Notes: generated by a model from the sequence alone, not told the origin. A stretch of 26,830 nt of DNA from JABZIP01 sp052173355 (GCA_052173355.1 JBQMYS010000012.1:1-26830); one strand, 5' to 3'; numbered from the stretch's first letter, positions 7,457 to 15,931 are shown. Program-made: numbers and translations.

Positions 7457-8587
7457 ATGAAAATAGCCGTAGCAGACTTGCTAAATGGAATGCGCATAGA
7501 TGAAGATCTTGTGAACATGGACGGTCAGCTTATTACGACAAAAAATACGCTTGTAACACCTGATCTGATCGAAAAGTTAAAGCAATTTGGTGTAAAAGAT
7601 ATAGAAGCTGAAGCAACACCCGAATACTGGGAACTTATCAAAAAAAGAGATTTACAATTTTCTCAAAAATCGCATAAAAAACCTAAAACGGTTTTGGAAG
7701 AAACAATATTCGATGTTCGAGAAACCGAAGCTTTTTCCGCTTTTAAGGATTCGTGTGAAACAAATAACAAAACTATTTCAACATCATTTGAAAACATTTT
7801 ATCGGATGAAAATAATACCGAAGAATTCGGTGTTATGGAAGCGATGTCCGATACACTCTATAAAAACAATAAAAACAATGTCAATCTGATAGATATGGTA
7901 TACCTGATGAGAAATAATGCCGACAGCGTGTATTCTCACTCTTTAAACGTAGGAATGGTTGCAGGTCAACTGGGAAAGTGGCTTAAACTTCCGGAAGATG
8001 AAGTTCAGCTTCTGGTAACCTGCGGTCTTTTTCATGATATTGGAAAACTTATGATTCCGAAGAACATTCTCGATAAACCTGCCGCACTTACGGATGACGA
8101 ATACGAAATAATGAAATCGCATACTCAAAAAGGTTACGAATTTTTATCTAAATTCGATCACCTCGACCAAATCATAAAAGATGTTGCACTCAAACATCAC
8201 GAGCGTTGTGACGGTTCCGGTTATCCGAACGGTCTTAGTGGCGACCAAATCGACAAATTTTCGAAAATCATAGGAATTGCAGATGTATACACTGCTATGA
8301 CTTCAGATAGAATATACCGAGGTTCAATTTGCCCTTTCGCTGTTGCAGCAGAACTTGAAAAAGAAGGATTGCATAAATTCGATGCGCATTTCGTAATGAC
8401 ATTTTTAGACAATATGCTCACTTCTTACTTGCAGAGAAAAGTTGAACTTAACAACGGTCAGGTCGGAATTGTATTGCTTCTGAACCGTTACCAAAAATCC
8501 AAACCTTTAATTGAACTTACGAACGGCGAAACTATAGATTTAGCTAAACATGCGGACTTATATATAACAAAATTACTGGATTACTAA
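7457..8587 (+). CDS. HD-GYP domain protein, probable cyclic-di-GMP phosphodiesterase
   Basis: 376 residues. The N-terminal 60 residues (MKIAVADLLNGMRIDEDLVN...) form the small beta-rich domain often seen before HD-GYP. The catalytic domain spans about 145-330: H161, the HD pair H193-D194 followed by IGK, H222, HHER at 247-250, the GYP loop DGSGYPNGL at 252-260, and D276 in IADVYTAMTSDR. All metal-binding positions appear intact, so the protein is likely active on c-di-GMP or a related cyclic dinucleotide. The last 50 residues (LNNGQVGIVLLLNRYQ onward) match the tail of this subgroup. No signal peptide or membrane helix, so cytoplasmic. It diverges from the chemoreceptor operon, which may point to shared control of motility or surface behaviour. 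GTGAGGT precedes the ATG. Confidence 0.93.
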   Translation: MKIAVADLLNGMRIDEDLVNMDGQLITTKNTLVTPDLIEKLKQFGVKDIEAEATPEYWELIKKRDLQFSQKSHKKPKTVLEETIFDVRETEAFSAFKDSCETNNKTISTSFENILSDENNTEEFGVMEAMSDTLYKNNKNNVNLIDMVYLMRNNADSVYSHSLNVGMVAGQLGKWLKLPEDEVQLLVTCGLFHDIGKLMIPKNILDKPAALTDDEYEIMKSHTQKGYEFLSKFDHLDQIIKDVALKHHERCDGSGYPNGLSGDQIDKFSKIIGIADVYTAMTSDRIYRGSICPFAVAAELEKEGLHKFDAHFVMTFLDNMLTSYLQRKVELNNGQVGIVLLLNRYQKSKPLIELTNGETIDLAKHADLYITKLLDY

Positions 8588-8618
8588 TACATATGTAGAT
8601 TCCAATAACCGAATTACA

Positions 8619-8647
8619 AAAAACGGTTCAATATATGAACCGTTTTT
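8619..8647. terminator. Bidirectional terminator between HD-GYP and GHL10 genes
   Basis: A perfect 12-bp stem AAAAACGGTTCA / TGAACCGTTTTT around a five-base loop has T-runs on either strand. It serves both convergent genes; the minus-strand gene ends right at its edge. Confidence 0.9.
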
Positions 8648-10261
8648 CTATTTTTTCAAAACATTTTTTAAATTTTGAACTTCTTGCGCCGCTTCTTTAT
8701 TTTCAAAAGAATAATATCTAAAATATGCAAATCCCGATACTCCATAATCTCTAGCCGTTTTCACCTGCCTTGCTATTATATCATTTGATCGCAACCACTC
8801 GGAAACAGGATTTCCATCGCTTATATTCTGTCCCGCATTAGCCATATCAAGGCCTACATACAGTTTTACTGACGGATTAGTTACTATTTTTTTCCATTCT
8901 TTCAAATTCGCCTCGTAAGCATATTTTGCAGGTTTTCCGGCTTTTTTAGCTTCAAACCCCCAATAAAGTTGTGGCATTATGTAATCAACATATCCCGAAT
9001 CGCTAACCCATTTATCTATATCTACAAAATGTGCATTATTCGCTCTTAAATTATCCAAATTCCCTGCCGGACTTATACCGAATACAACATTGGGTTTTTC
9101 TGCTTTGATTGCCGAATACACTCCTTTTACCAAATCGCTTACATTATTTTTCCTATAACTTACTACATCTTTAAAAGCGCTTGAAGCTTTAAATTCCGGT
9201 AAATCAAATGCCAATTCCGCCTTGGTATCATCAATTTTAGGATAAAAGTAGTCATCAAAATGTATACCGTCAACATCATAATTTCTTACAACTTCCATAA
9301 CGCCTGCTATAACCATATTCTTCACTTCTAAAATTGACGGATTCAGATAATAGTCACCCCTATGTTGCAATACCCATCTGTCATTTTCAGGATTTGAATC
9401 TGATAGCCACACCTTTGCAGGACTTTTTTCGCTTGTTTCTTTCAAAAAATACGTGCCGTATCCTGATACTCTGTACGGATTTATCCACGCATGAAATTTC
9501 ATTCCGCGTTTATGAGTTTCATCCACCATAAATTTCAGCGGATCAAAGCCGGGGTCTTTTCCTTGTGTTCCTGTCAAATGCCGACTCCATGGGTATATAG
9601 ATGATGGATACATGGCATCCGAATGAGAGCGCACATGAGCAATTATCGAATTCATGCCTAGTTCCTGAGATTTATCTAAAATTCTTGAAAATTCTTTTTT
9701 AAATCCTCTCTCATTTTTAGGGAATTGCATATATTCCAAAAATGAAATCCACATCGCATTTTCTTCACCTGCTCTTACCTGCTCAATCGGCTTAGTTTCA
9801 GAATTAGATAAAAAATTTCCTTGTGTAATTATAACTTTTCTTGCATTATCATCCCAATCTACATTTGCCCCAAGGCTTTCGGAAATAAATCTTAGAGGTA
9901 CAAGTGTTCTGTCATTTTGTATTATAGGTGCCACATCAAGTTTAAGTTTACTCCCATTTGCAGATGCACTATAGCTTCCGATAGTAACCGTTGCTGTTTT
10001 ATCCGACAAAGCAGCTGATGCTGTTTGCGTTTCGGCATACCAACTTACATTTGCTCCAAGGCTCTCAAATATCATACGCATAGGAACAAGCACTCTGTCA
10101 TTTCTAATAATAGGCTCGGAATCAAAATTTAATTTATTTCCGTTCAGGTAAACACTTACCGGTTGCGTTTCGGCAACTGCGCACTGCACGTTAACGAAAA
10201 CAGTGCTCATAGCAAATACCAGCGTAAGTGCCAACGCAAATATCTTATTGTTCAATTTCAT
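8648..10261 (-). CDS. Secreted GHL10/DUF187-type glycoside hydrolase with N-terminal stalk (copper amine oxidase-like) domains
   Basis: 537 residues. A signal peptide ends near AVA-ET (residues 28-32). Residues about 35-148 hold two tandem stalk-type repeats with the telltale IIRNDRVLVPMR and IIQNDRTLVPLRFISESLGA. The TIM-barrel GHL10 domain follows (about 165-537): RSHSDAMYPS, a KRGMKFHAWINPYR strand, DGIHFDDYFYP with D336/D337 as candidate catalytic acids, and YVDYIMPQLYWGF. Relatives include YngK and E. coli DigH (YddW), the latter shown to cleave peptidoglycan glycan strands lacking stem peptides, so a cell-wall role is plausible; the stalk domain would hold it at the envelope. A TTG two codons earlier is less likely than the ATG at 10261, which sits behind GGAGAA. 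It follows a YwlG-like gene by 15 bases. Confidence 0.92.
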   Translation of the reverse strand: MKLNNKIFALALTLVFAMSTVFVNVQCAVAETQPVSVYLNGNKLNFDSEPIIRNDRVLVPMRMIFESLGANVSWYAETQTASAALSDKTATVTIGSYSASANGSKLKLDVAPIIQNDRTLVPLRFISESLGANVDWDDNARKVIITQGNFLSNSETKPIEQVRAGEENAMWISFLEYMQFPKNERGFKKEFSRILDKSQELGMNSIIAHVRSHSDAMYPSSIYPWSRHLTGTQGKDPGFDPLKFMVDETHKRGMKFHAWINPYRVSGYGTYFLKETSEKSPAKVWLSDSNPENDRWVLQHRGDYYLNPSILEVKNMVIAGVMEVVRNYDVDGIHFDDYFYPKIDDTKAELAFDLPEFKASSAFKDVVSYRKNNVSDLVKGVYSAIKAEKPNVVFGISPAGNLDNLRANNAHFVDIDKWVSDSGYVDYIMPQLYWGFEAKKAGKPAKYAYEANLKEWKKIVTNPSVKLYVGLDMANAGQNISDGNPVSEWLRSNDIIARQVKTARDYGVSGFAYFRYYSFENKEAAQEVQNLKNVLKK

Positions 10262-10276
10262 ACTCAATTCTCCGCT

Positions 10277-10822
10277 TTACATCAGTTCTTCGTTGTAAAC
10301 CGCCCTTTCACCGCCTACAAACTTTTTTCTTACCCTTGCCGCCGTAACGTGCGCATCGCCCAGTTCTTTAATAGAAAGCCTCACAGGCACCGCAACTTTC
10401 TTTAAATGCATACCTATAAATGTATCGCCTATATCAATCCCGGCATCCGCTCTTATCGTTTCTACCGCAACCGCATCATCCATATTATTATAACAAGCGG
10501 TCGCAAATGAACCTCCCGCTTTAGGCTGAGGTATGACATTTACTATGTCTTCATCATTCACAGCTTCTCTTTCGATGATTATCGCACGATTCAAATGCTC
10601 GCAACACTGTGCTGCCATATATATGGAATATTTATCAAAAACTTCCTTCAATCCCGTGAAAATCTCATATGCAACTTCCGGAGATGAGTTTGTCCCGATT
10701 CTACTTCCTGAAACTTCGCTAGAAGAGCAGCCTATGACTACAATCTGCCCTTTTTTCAACTTTCCTTTTTCTACAAGTTCTTCTGCAATTATAATAGCAT
10801 CTTCTCTCAATTTTTTTAACAT
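10277..10822 (-). CDS. UPF0340 / YwlG family conserved protein
   Basis: 181 residues, near the family's usual 180-190. It resembles the Bacillus YwlG / TIGR01440 family, whose function is not established. Visible hallmarks are an N-terminal helical stretch LKKLREDAIIIAEELVEKG, then QIVVIGCSSSEVSGSRIGTNS (Ser/Gly-rich loop), MAAQCCEHLNRAII with a Cys-Cys-Glu-His cluster, PQPKAGGSFATACY, DAGIDIGDTFIGMHLK, and a C-terminal HVTAARVRKKFVGGERAVY. The conserved Cys, His and Glu residues look like an active or metal site, which is inference only. No signal peptide. GGAGGACAC precedes the ATG. An 8-bp inverted repeat TTTGTAAA/TTTACAAA (10841-10869) lies upstream. The GHL10 gene follows 15 bases downstream and is probably co-transcribed. 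Confidence 0.87.
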   Translation of the reverse strand: MLKKLREDAIIIAEELVEKGKLKKGQIVVIGCSSSEVSGSRIGTNSSPEVAYEIFTGLKEVFDKYSIYMAAQCCEHLNRAIIIEREAVNDEDIVNVIPQPKAGGSFATACYNNMDDAVAVETIRADAGIDIGDTFIGMHLKKVAVPVRLSIKELGDAHVTAARVRKKFVGGERAVYNEELM

Positions 10823-10897
10823 GTGTCCTCCAATTTATCATTTGTAAAGTTTTTAATCTTTTTTACAAAATTTATCCTTTTCTTTTATGTATATCTA

Positions 10898-10906
10898 TGT
10901 TAAAAT
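10898..10906 (+). promoter_or_regulatory. Extended -10 promoter for the queuosine-precursor transporter
   Basis: TGTTAAAAT is an extended -10 (TG-n-TAAAAT). No good -35 is visible at the expected distance. Transcription would begin near 10912, placing the riboswitch at the very 5' end of the message. Confidence 0.5.
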
Positions 10907-10914
10907 ACTCCCTA

Positions 10915-10956
10915 TGACAGTTCGAAACCATCCTGTCAATAAACAAAACTAAGGAG
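10915..10956 (+). promoter_or_regulatory. Probable preQ1-I riboswitch
   Basis: Stem P1 is TGACAG (10915-10920) with CTGTCA (10933-10938). The 12-base loop TTCGAAACCATC begins TTC and ends in C, as in the Bacillus subtilis queC aptamer. The A-rich tail AAACAAAACTAAGGAG (10941-10956) closely resembles that aptamer's tail and runs straight into the ribosome site AAGGAG, so ligand binding would block translation initiation. The gene downstream is a queuosine-precursor transporter, the expected target. The P2 pairing is not obvious by eye: AGTT (10919-10922) could pair with AACT (10947-10950), but this competes with the end of P1. Confidence 0.72.
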
Positions 10957-10964
10957 AATTTAAT

Positions 10965-11693
10965 ATGTCAAATGAATTTTTACTAATTGCAACAGGACTG
11001 TTCCTGTACGTCAGTACCTTATTATGGTACGGTTTTTTCGGTAAACATGGGCTTTTCTGCCTAGCGGTATTTTCAACAATTATAGCCAATATTGAAGTTT
11101 TAATTCTTGTTAAGGCTTTCGGATTCGAGCAAACTCTTGGAAATATTCTCTTTGCAACCACTTTTTTAATTACCGACATCTTAAGTGAAAATGAAGGTAA
11201 ACGAGTCGCTCAGAAAGCTGTTCACATGAGTATTACCGCATCCTTACTCATGGTTATCGTAAGTCAGCTTTGGCTACTATACACACCCGCTGAAAACGAT
11301 TGGGCATCTGCAAGCATTCACACTCTTTTCGAAAATACCCCCAGGCTCATTTTCGCAAGCTTAATTGTATTTGCAGTTGTTCAACACTTCGACGTTTGGG
11401 TTTACCATAAAATCTGGGACTTCACAAAAAAAGAACACGATTCTACACGGTTTTTATGGCTACGCAACAACTTATCAACAATAGCTTCCCAGATAATCAA
11501 TACCGTACTTTATAACTTTCTGGCATTTTGGGGCGTTTATCCTACAAAAACCCTAATAAGCATCATGATTTCGTGCTTTCTAATATTTTTAGCAACCTCG
11601 GTTCTTGATACTCCGTTCGTATATATGGCACGAAAAATACACGATTACAAAGTCAAAAACCATTTTGACTATATTGATGAGCAGGACTATTAA
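10965..11693 (+). CDS. yhhQ: Queuosine precursor transporter (YhhQ / VUT family)
   Basis: 242 residues, integral membrane protein with about six hydrophobic segments. Family features include FATTFLITDILSENEGKR, the Thr-Asp-Ile-Leu-Ser-Glu motif that marks the YhhQ family, FDVWVYHKIW in a later helix, and LWLRNNLSTIASQIINT. YhhQ in E. coli imports preQ0/preQ1 (and homologues other queuosine bases) for tRNA wobble modification. A preQ1-type riboswitch directly upstream supports the same role here. No queuosine biosynthesis or tgt gene is in the window. The start follows AAGGAG by eight bases. The stop codon overlaps the convergent acyl-CoA ligase stop within a terminator hairpin. Confidence 0.93.
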   Translation: MSNEFLLIATGLFLYVSTLLWYGFFGKHGLFCLAVFSTIIANIEVLILVKAFGFEQTLGNILFATTFLITDILSENEGKRVAQKAVHMSITASLLMVIVSQLWLLYTPAENDWASASIHTLFENTPRLIFASLIVFAVVQHFDVWVYHKIWDFTKKEHDSTRFLWLRNNLSTIASQIINTVLYNFLAFWGVYPTKTLISIMISCFLIFLATSVLDTPFVYMARKIHDYKVKNHFDYIDEQDY

Positions 11694-11711
11694 ATATTGT
11701 CCTGCCTTTTT
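11681..11711 (+). terminator. Terminator of yhhQ spanning overlapping convergent stop codons
   Basis: GCAGGAC (11681-11687) pairs with GTCCTGC (11699-11705) across an 11-base loop, followed by CTTTTTATTTT. The T-run is only on the plus strand. The hairpin covers the last codons of both yhhQ and the opposing acyl-CoA ligase, whose stop codons overlap at TTAA. Confidence 0.8.
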
Positions 11712-13417
11712 ATTTTCTGCGTTGTTGTCTTAACAAAATCGGTTTTACGAATTACTAAATTTCTAATTCTTTTGTAATTTGGCAATTTTGCATTCACATC
11801 TGCCAGTTTATCTTTTATATATTTGTAAATTTCTTCCTGTTCAACTTCGCCAATTTGTGCTTTAATCACTTCATAATCAGGCACTACCTGAACGCTAACA
11901 ATAGTTTCCAACGTTTCTTTGTTGCTAGCCGCATAAACCATACATTCCTTTATGCAGGTAATATCTTTTAAATAATCCTCTATTTCTTCAGGATATATAT
12001 TTTTACCTGTTTTAGTAACAATTACATTTTTCTTCCTGCCACTTAAATATATAAATCCCTGTTCATCTGCAAATCCCATATCGCCTGTATAAAACCAACC
12101 GTCTTTTAAAACTTCATCTGTTTCCTTAGGCATATTGTAATACCCCAACATTACATTCGGACCCTTGTAAATAATTTCTCCCATGCCGTCAGCATCTTTA
12201 TTTATAATACGCAAAGCACCGCTTGGCACTACTTGCCCGACTGTACCCGCTTTAATATACCTATCCGAAAAATCCGGAGTTCCGGCTACCAAAGGTGCAG
12301 TTTCCGTAAGTCCATACCCCATTACAACCCCTATGCCGAAATCCTGAAATCCCCTAACTACATTAGGGCTTATTGCGGCCGCTCCTGTAACCAAAAGCCT
12401 CAATCTGCCACCAAAATTTTCATGAATATTTTTGAACAGTTTTTTCTGTAAATTTATACCGACTTTTTTAAAAGCATTGCTGGCTCCTACAGCCTTTTTC
12501 AAGGCTTTTTCTTTGCCTAGCTTCTCTGCTTGCTTCCAAATTTTTTTATACATCGTCTCAAAAATTAGCGGTACGCCTACCAGAACCGTAGCGCGCGCTT
12601 CCTCAAGATTTTTTGACACATATTTAAGCCCTTCGTAAAATGCTACCGAAGCACCTGCAAAAAGCGGCACCATTATACCTATCGTAGATTCAAATGTATG
12701 ATGTATCGGCAATATCGAAAGCATCCTGTCAGTTTCATAGACCTTGACAATTCTATTAACATCTTTTATATTGCTTATTATATTTTTGTGGCAAAGCATT
12801 ACCGCTTTCGGGTTTCCCGTAGTACCTGATGTAAAAAGGAGCATCCTTACTTCTTCATTATCTAAATCTATATCAATATAACGCCTATCGCCATGATTTA
12901 ACAACTTTCGACCTTCATTTATCAAAAAATCTATACTGTCGCAACGATATGCTTCATCCTTTGCATTATCTTCGTAAACTTCCATTTTAAACTTATGCTT
13001 AACATCTATATCTTCAAACACCTTTTCATAGCTTGCAGTATAAAAAACGGCACTGCATTTAGCAGTTTTTACTAAATTTTCAATTTCCGGCTTACTGAGT
13101 TCCTTGTCCAGAGGTACAACTATGCCTGCGCCGTTTACAACAGCAAAATACGCAACCATCCAAGGATAACTGTTCTCTCCTATGATAGCGATTTTTTCTC
13201 CAAGAAGCCCCATATCAATCAATTTAGTTCCAAGTGCGTCCACATCGTCTTTAAATGTGATATAGTTTATTTCTTTGTATGTCCCGCCTTTCCTATCCTT
13301 TTGCAGAAATGCCGTATTTTTACCAAATTTTTCCTTACAGTTGTTCAGCATTTCTTTTAAATCAGCTATTTCATCTACCGAGTACAATCTATCTTTGTAG
13401 ATATTTTCGTATACCAT
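11690..13417 (-). CDS. AMP-forming long-chain acyl-CoA synthetase-like ligase
   Basis: 575 residues, of the ANL adenylate-forming superfamily. Motifs in order: the phosphate loop TSGTTGNPKAVML (about 196-208), GYGLTETAPLV, GWFYTGDMG with the ATP-ribose Asp, the hinge and core motif GRKKNVIVTKTGKNIYPEEIE, and the C-terminal TTTQKIKR whose Lys completes the active site. Such enzymes activate fatty acids as acyl-AMP and then acyl-CoA at the membrane; the chain length cannot be read from sequence. The frame is open to 13489, but GGAGGA sits directly before and inside that extension and spaces well with the ATG at 13417. No membrane helix. It stands alone, divergent from deoD. Confidence 0.92.
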   Translation of the reverse strand: MVYENIYKDRLYSVDEIADLKEMLNNCKEKFGKNTAFLQKDRKGGTYKEINYITFKDDVDALGTKLIDMGLLGEKIAIIGENSYPWMVAYFAVVNGAGIVVPLDKELSKPEIENLVKTAKCSAVFYTASYEKVFEDIDVKHKFKMEVYEDNAKDEAYRCDSIDFLINEGRKLLNHGDRRYIDIDLDNEEVRMLLFTSGTTGNPKAVMLCHKNIISNIKDVNRIVKVYETDRMLSILPIHHTFESTIGIMVPLFAGASVAFYEGLKYVSKNLEEARATVLVGVPLIFETMYKKIWKQAEKLGKEKALKKAVGASNAFKKVGINLQKKLFKNIHENFGGRLRLLVTGAAAISPNVVRGFQDFGIGVVMGYGLTETAPLVAGTPDFSDRYIKAGTVGQVVPSGALRIINKDADGMGEIIYKGPNVMLGYYNMPKETDEVLKDGWFYTGDMGFADEQGFIYLSGRKKNVIVTKTGKNIYPEEIEDYLKDITCIKECMVYAASNKETLETIVSVQVVPDYEVIKAQIGEVEQEEIYKYIKDKLADVNAKLPNYKRIRNLVIRKTDFVKTTTQKIKRQDNI

Positions 13418-13446
13418 CAGCATTCCTCCACATAATACTTGAAAGT

Positions 13447-13476
13447 TTGATTTTGCATTACAAAATATGGTACAAT
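13447..13476 (+). promoter_or_regulatory. deoD promoter
   Basis: TTGATT (13447-13452), 18 bases, then TGG-TACAAT (extended -10, 13471-13476). It is the best promoter in the 129-base divergent gap; I saw no convincing one for the opposite gene. Confidence 0.65.
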
Positions 13477-13546
13477 AATCATAACACATTAAAACTAAAT
13501 TAACAATACAAACGGATGATAAAGTAAATTGAAAAAGGAGAAAATT

Positions 13547-14248
13547 ATGAGTTTACATATATCTGCAAAAAAAAGCGAGCTCGCTGAAACCGTACTCATG
13601 CCCGGCGATCCGCTTAGAGCCGAATTTATAGCAAAAGAATTTTTAACATCTGCGGTTAAGACAAACGAAATTAGAGGTATGCTCGGTTTTACAGGCAAAT
13701 ATAAAAATATACCTGTTACGATTCAAGCAAGCGGAATGGGTATGCCTTCCATGGGCATATATTCCTACGAGTTGATTCATGAATATAAAGTTAAAAATTT
13801 AATTCGCATCGGTACTGCAGGTGCATTTCACAAAAACATCAATATAGGTGATATAATTCTTTCAATTTCAACATCTACAGATTCAAATTTCGTCCATGCA
13901 TTCGGTCTGCCCGGAAATTTTGCACCAACTGCAAGCTGGGATTTAATTCTAAAAGCTCAAAAAGCAAACGAAAAGCTCAATTTTACATTGAAAGCCGGAA
14001 ATACCGTATGCTGTGACGTTTTCTACGAATTTAATGATTGGTGGAAACCATGGGCAAATATGGGCGTTCTAGCCGTTGAAATGGAAGCCGCCGCCCTTTA
14101 CATGAATGCTGCATACGCAGGTGTAAACGCACTTGCAATGATGTCGATAAGCGATCACTTCGTTACAGGCGAAAAAGCAACTGCCGAAATGAGACAGGAC
14201 GGATTTACCAACATGATGGAGCTTGCACTTGAAACTGCTATATCATGA
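13547..14248 (+). CDS. deoD: Purine nucleoside phosphorylase, DeoD type
   Basis: 233 residues, the usual length for Firmicutes DeoD. Trimeric-fold, hexameric enzymes of this class split purine (deoxy)ribonucleosides with phosphate into free base and (deoxy)ribose-1-phosphate for salvage. The phosphate loop MPGDPLR is at 18-24, IRIGTAGAF near 87-94, ribose-binding VEMEAAALY starts at 177 (E178, E180), and the catalytic Asp is D203 in ISDH. The Arg of the NEIRGMLGF stretch is also present. The ATG at 13547 sits six bases behind AAGGAG; an upstream TTG start six codons earlier would include the ribosome site and was rejected. Monocistronic, with its own promoter and a terminator. Confidence 0.97.
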   Translation: MSLHISAKKSELAETVLMPGDPLRAEFIAKEFLTSAVKTNEIRGMLGFTGKYKNIPVTIQASGMGMPSMGIYSYELIHEYKVKNLIRIGTAGAFHKNINIGDIILSISTSTDSNFVHAFGLPGNFAPTASWDLILKAQKANEKLNFTLKAGNTVCCDVFYEFNDWWKPWANMGVLAVEMEAAALYMNAAYAGVNALAMMSISDHFVTGEKATAEMRQDGFTNMMELALETAIS

Positions 14249-14254
14249 TTTTAT

Positions 14255-14287
14255 AAAAGGCGAGGTCACATCACAACCTCGCCTTTT
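14255..14287. terminator. Bidirectional terminator between deoD and nhaC
   Basis: Perfect 12-bp stem AAAAGGCGAGGT / ACCTCGCCTTTT around a nine-base loop, with T-rich flanks on both strands. It lies seven bases past the deoD stop and about 30 bases past the nhaC stop. Confidence 0.92.
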
Positions 14288-14318
14288 CATATTTTTTCCT
14301 TTTCAGATTTTTTTATAA

Positions 14319-15830
14319 TTATAATTCTCTTACATTTACAGGTTTACTTACATTTTCTACCTTTGCAATATTATTTTTTAAATTCTCTTTAATCTTTTTC
14401 CTACCCTCATCACTAAGAATCCTGTTGCCCATCTCATCTGCAAGCGTTATACCCACAAATGCAAGTAAAAATGTAATAAGCGGCATAGACCAGTTGAACA
14501 CAGCCCAAGGCAGATAAACCATTGTTCCTATTCCGAGTGTTTGCGTTATGAAAACACCGCAAGTATTCCAAGGCACAAGAGCGGATGTAACCGTTCCCGA
14601 ACTTTCAAGCGCATTTGAAAGAGTCTTAGGATGCAGCTTTGCATTTTTATAAGTTTCCGCATACATTCTTCCCGGTATAACTATCGAAATATACTGTTCA
14701 GGCATAGACATATTGCTGATGATACAAGTAACAATAGTCATAAATATCAAAGAAGCTCCTCCTACAACAAGCTTCAACAGCTGATTTACCAGCACTTCAA
14801 GCTGATGTGTAGCTTCCATTATTCCACCGAACATCATGGCAAGCAATGTCAGAGATATTGAAAACATCATTTTCATCAATCCTCCGGAAGTCAGAAGTGC
14901 ATCTACAGATTCGACACCGCTATCAGAAACAAAACCGTTCATACCTGCATTTAGAAAAGCCCCAAGAGATGCTGTTGGCTGTAAAAATATTCCAAGTAAG
15001 ACTCCTGTAAGTATTCCAAGCGTAATTCCGGGTATAGCAGGCATCTTCATAGCAACTGCGACTATTACTATAATAGGTGGCAACAACAATAATGGTGAAA
15101 TCGTAAACATTGACGTAAGCGCATCACTCATAACCGCTATATTCGATATGTCCGCCATAGCCGAAGCATCTCCATATTTAAATCCCAAAATACCGAACAC
15201 AACTATGCAAATTCCGTACGCAATCAGAGTCGGCGCAAGCATAAACTTAACGTGTGTAAATACATCTGTACCTGCCATAGCAGGAGCCAGATTTGTTGTA
15301 TCCGATAGAGGCGACATCTTGTCACCGAAATATGCTCCGGATATTACTGCTCCCGCAGCCATAGGAAGCGGAATCCCAAGACCATGAGCTATTCCCATAA
15401 GTGCAAGTCCCATAGTTCCCATAGTTCCCCACGAAGTTCCGGTTGCAAGTGATGTAATTGAGCAAATCAGCAATGCCGCAATTAAAAAAACTTTTGGTGA
15501 AATAAGCTTCAATCCGTAGTAAATCATAGACGGTACCACACCCGCTGTAATCCAAACCCCAATAAGTATTCCTATTATAGCAAGAATCATCACAGCCTGA
15601 AGCGCTCTGTAAATTCCGTCTTTCATTGACTTTTCTATAAACTCCCAATCATATCCCAATATCAAAGCCATAACTGCAGCACCTATTACGCCTGCAAACA
15701 TCGGTATATGAGGGTCTACTTCAAATACTATAATACCGACTGCCATTATCACAACCAGTGCTCCAAGCGTCAAGCCTGCTTCCCAGACTTTCGGCAGTCT
15801 CGGTTGTCTTTTTTCCGTTTTGCCATCCAT
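14319..15830 (-). CDS. nhaC: NhaC-family Na+/H+ antiporter
   Basis: 503 residues, polytopic membrane protein with roughly 11-12 hydrophobic segments. The N-terminus is a short charged tail (KTEKRQPRLPKVWEA). The family core is clear: ATGTSWGTMGTMGLALMG, ISGAYFGDKMSPLSDTTNLAPA and later SNMSMPEQYISIVIPGR and ALESSGTVTSALVPWNTCGV. The Asp/Ser/Thr in GDKMSPLSDTTN probably form the ion path. NhaC proteins exchange Na+ for H+; close relatives such as MleN couple this to malate/lactate exchange, so the substrate is not certain. GGAGGAATATTC precedes the ATG. It stands alone between deoD and an enoyl-CoA hydratase gene; pH or sodium homeostasis is the likely role. Confidence 0.93.
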   Translation of the reverse strand: MDGKTEKRQPRLPKVWEAGLTLGALVVIMAVGIIVFEVDPHIPMFAGVIGAAVMALILGYDWEFIEKSMKDGIYRALQAVMILAIIGILIGVWITAGVVPSMIYYGLKLISPKVFLIAALLICSITSLATGTSWGTMGTMGLALMGIAHGLGIPLPMAAGAVISGAYFGDKMSPLSDTTNLAPAMAGTDVFTHVKFMLAPTLIAYGICIVVFGILGFKYGDASAMADISNIAVMSDALTSMFTISPLLLLPPIIVIVAVAMKMPAIPGITLGILTGVLLGIFLQPTASLGAFLNAGMNGFVSDSGVESVDALLTSGGLMKMMFSISLTLLAMMFGGIMEATHQLEVLVNQLLKLVVGGASLIFMTIVTCIISNMSMPEQYISIVIPGRMYAETYKNAKLHPKTLSNALESSGTVTSALVPWNTCGVFITQTLGIGTMVYLPWAVFNWSMPLITFLLAFVGITLADEMGNRILSDEGRKKIKENLKNNIAKVENVSKPVNVREL

Positions 15831-15901
15831 GAATATTCCTCCATATGTTAAACAATTTCTTTGATTTGCATAAAAAATGCATATTTAATAACTTATATGT
15901 A

Positions 15902-15931
15902 AGTTTATCACATAATATCTGATGATTTCAA
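15902..15931 (-). promoter_or_regulatory. Possible nhaC promoter
   Basis: TTGAAA (15926-15931) and TAAACT (15902-15907) are 18 bases apart on the minus strand, about 70 bases upstream of the nhaC start. The rest of the 232-base gap 15831-16062 is AT-rich, apart from the palindrome TTGCGCGCAA at 15992-16001 and the hairpin next to it. Confidence 0.35.

Noticed and set aside
14836..15387. 183-residue plus-strand open frame
   Set aside because: Antisense to nhaC; composition reflects the complement of membrane-protein codons.
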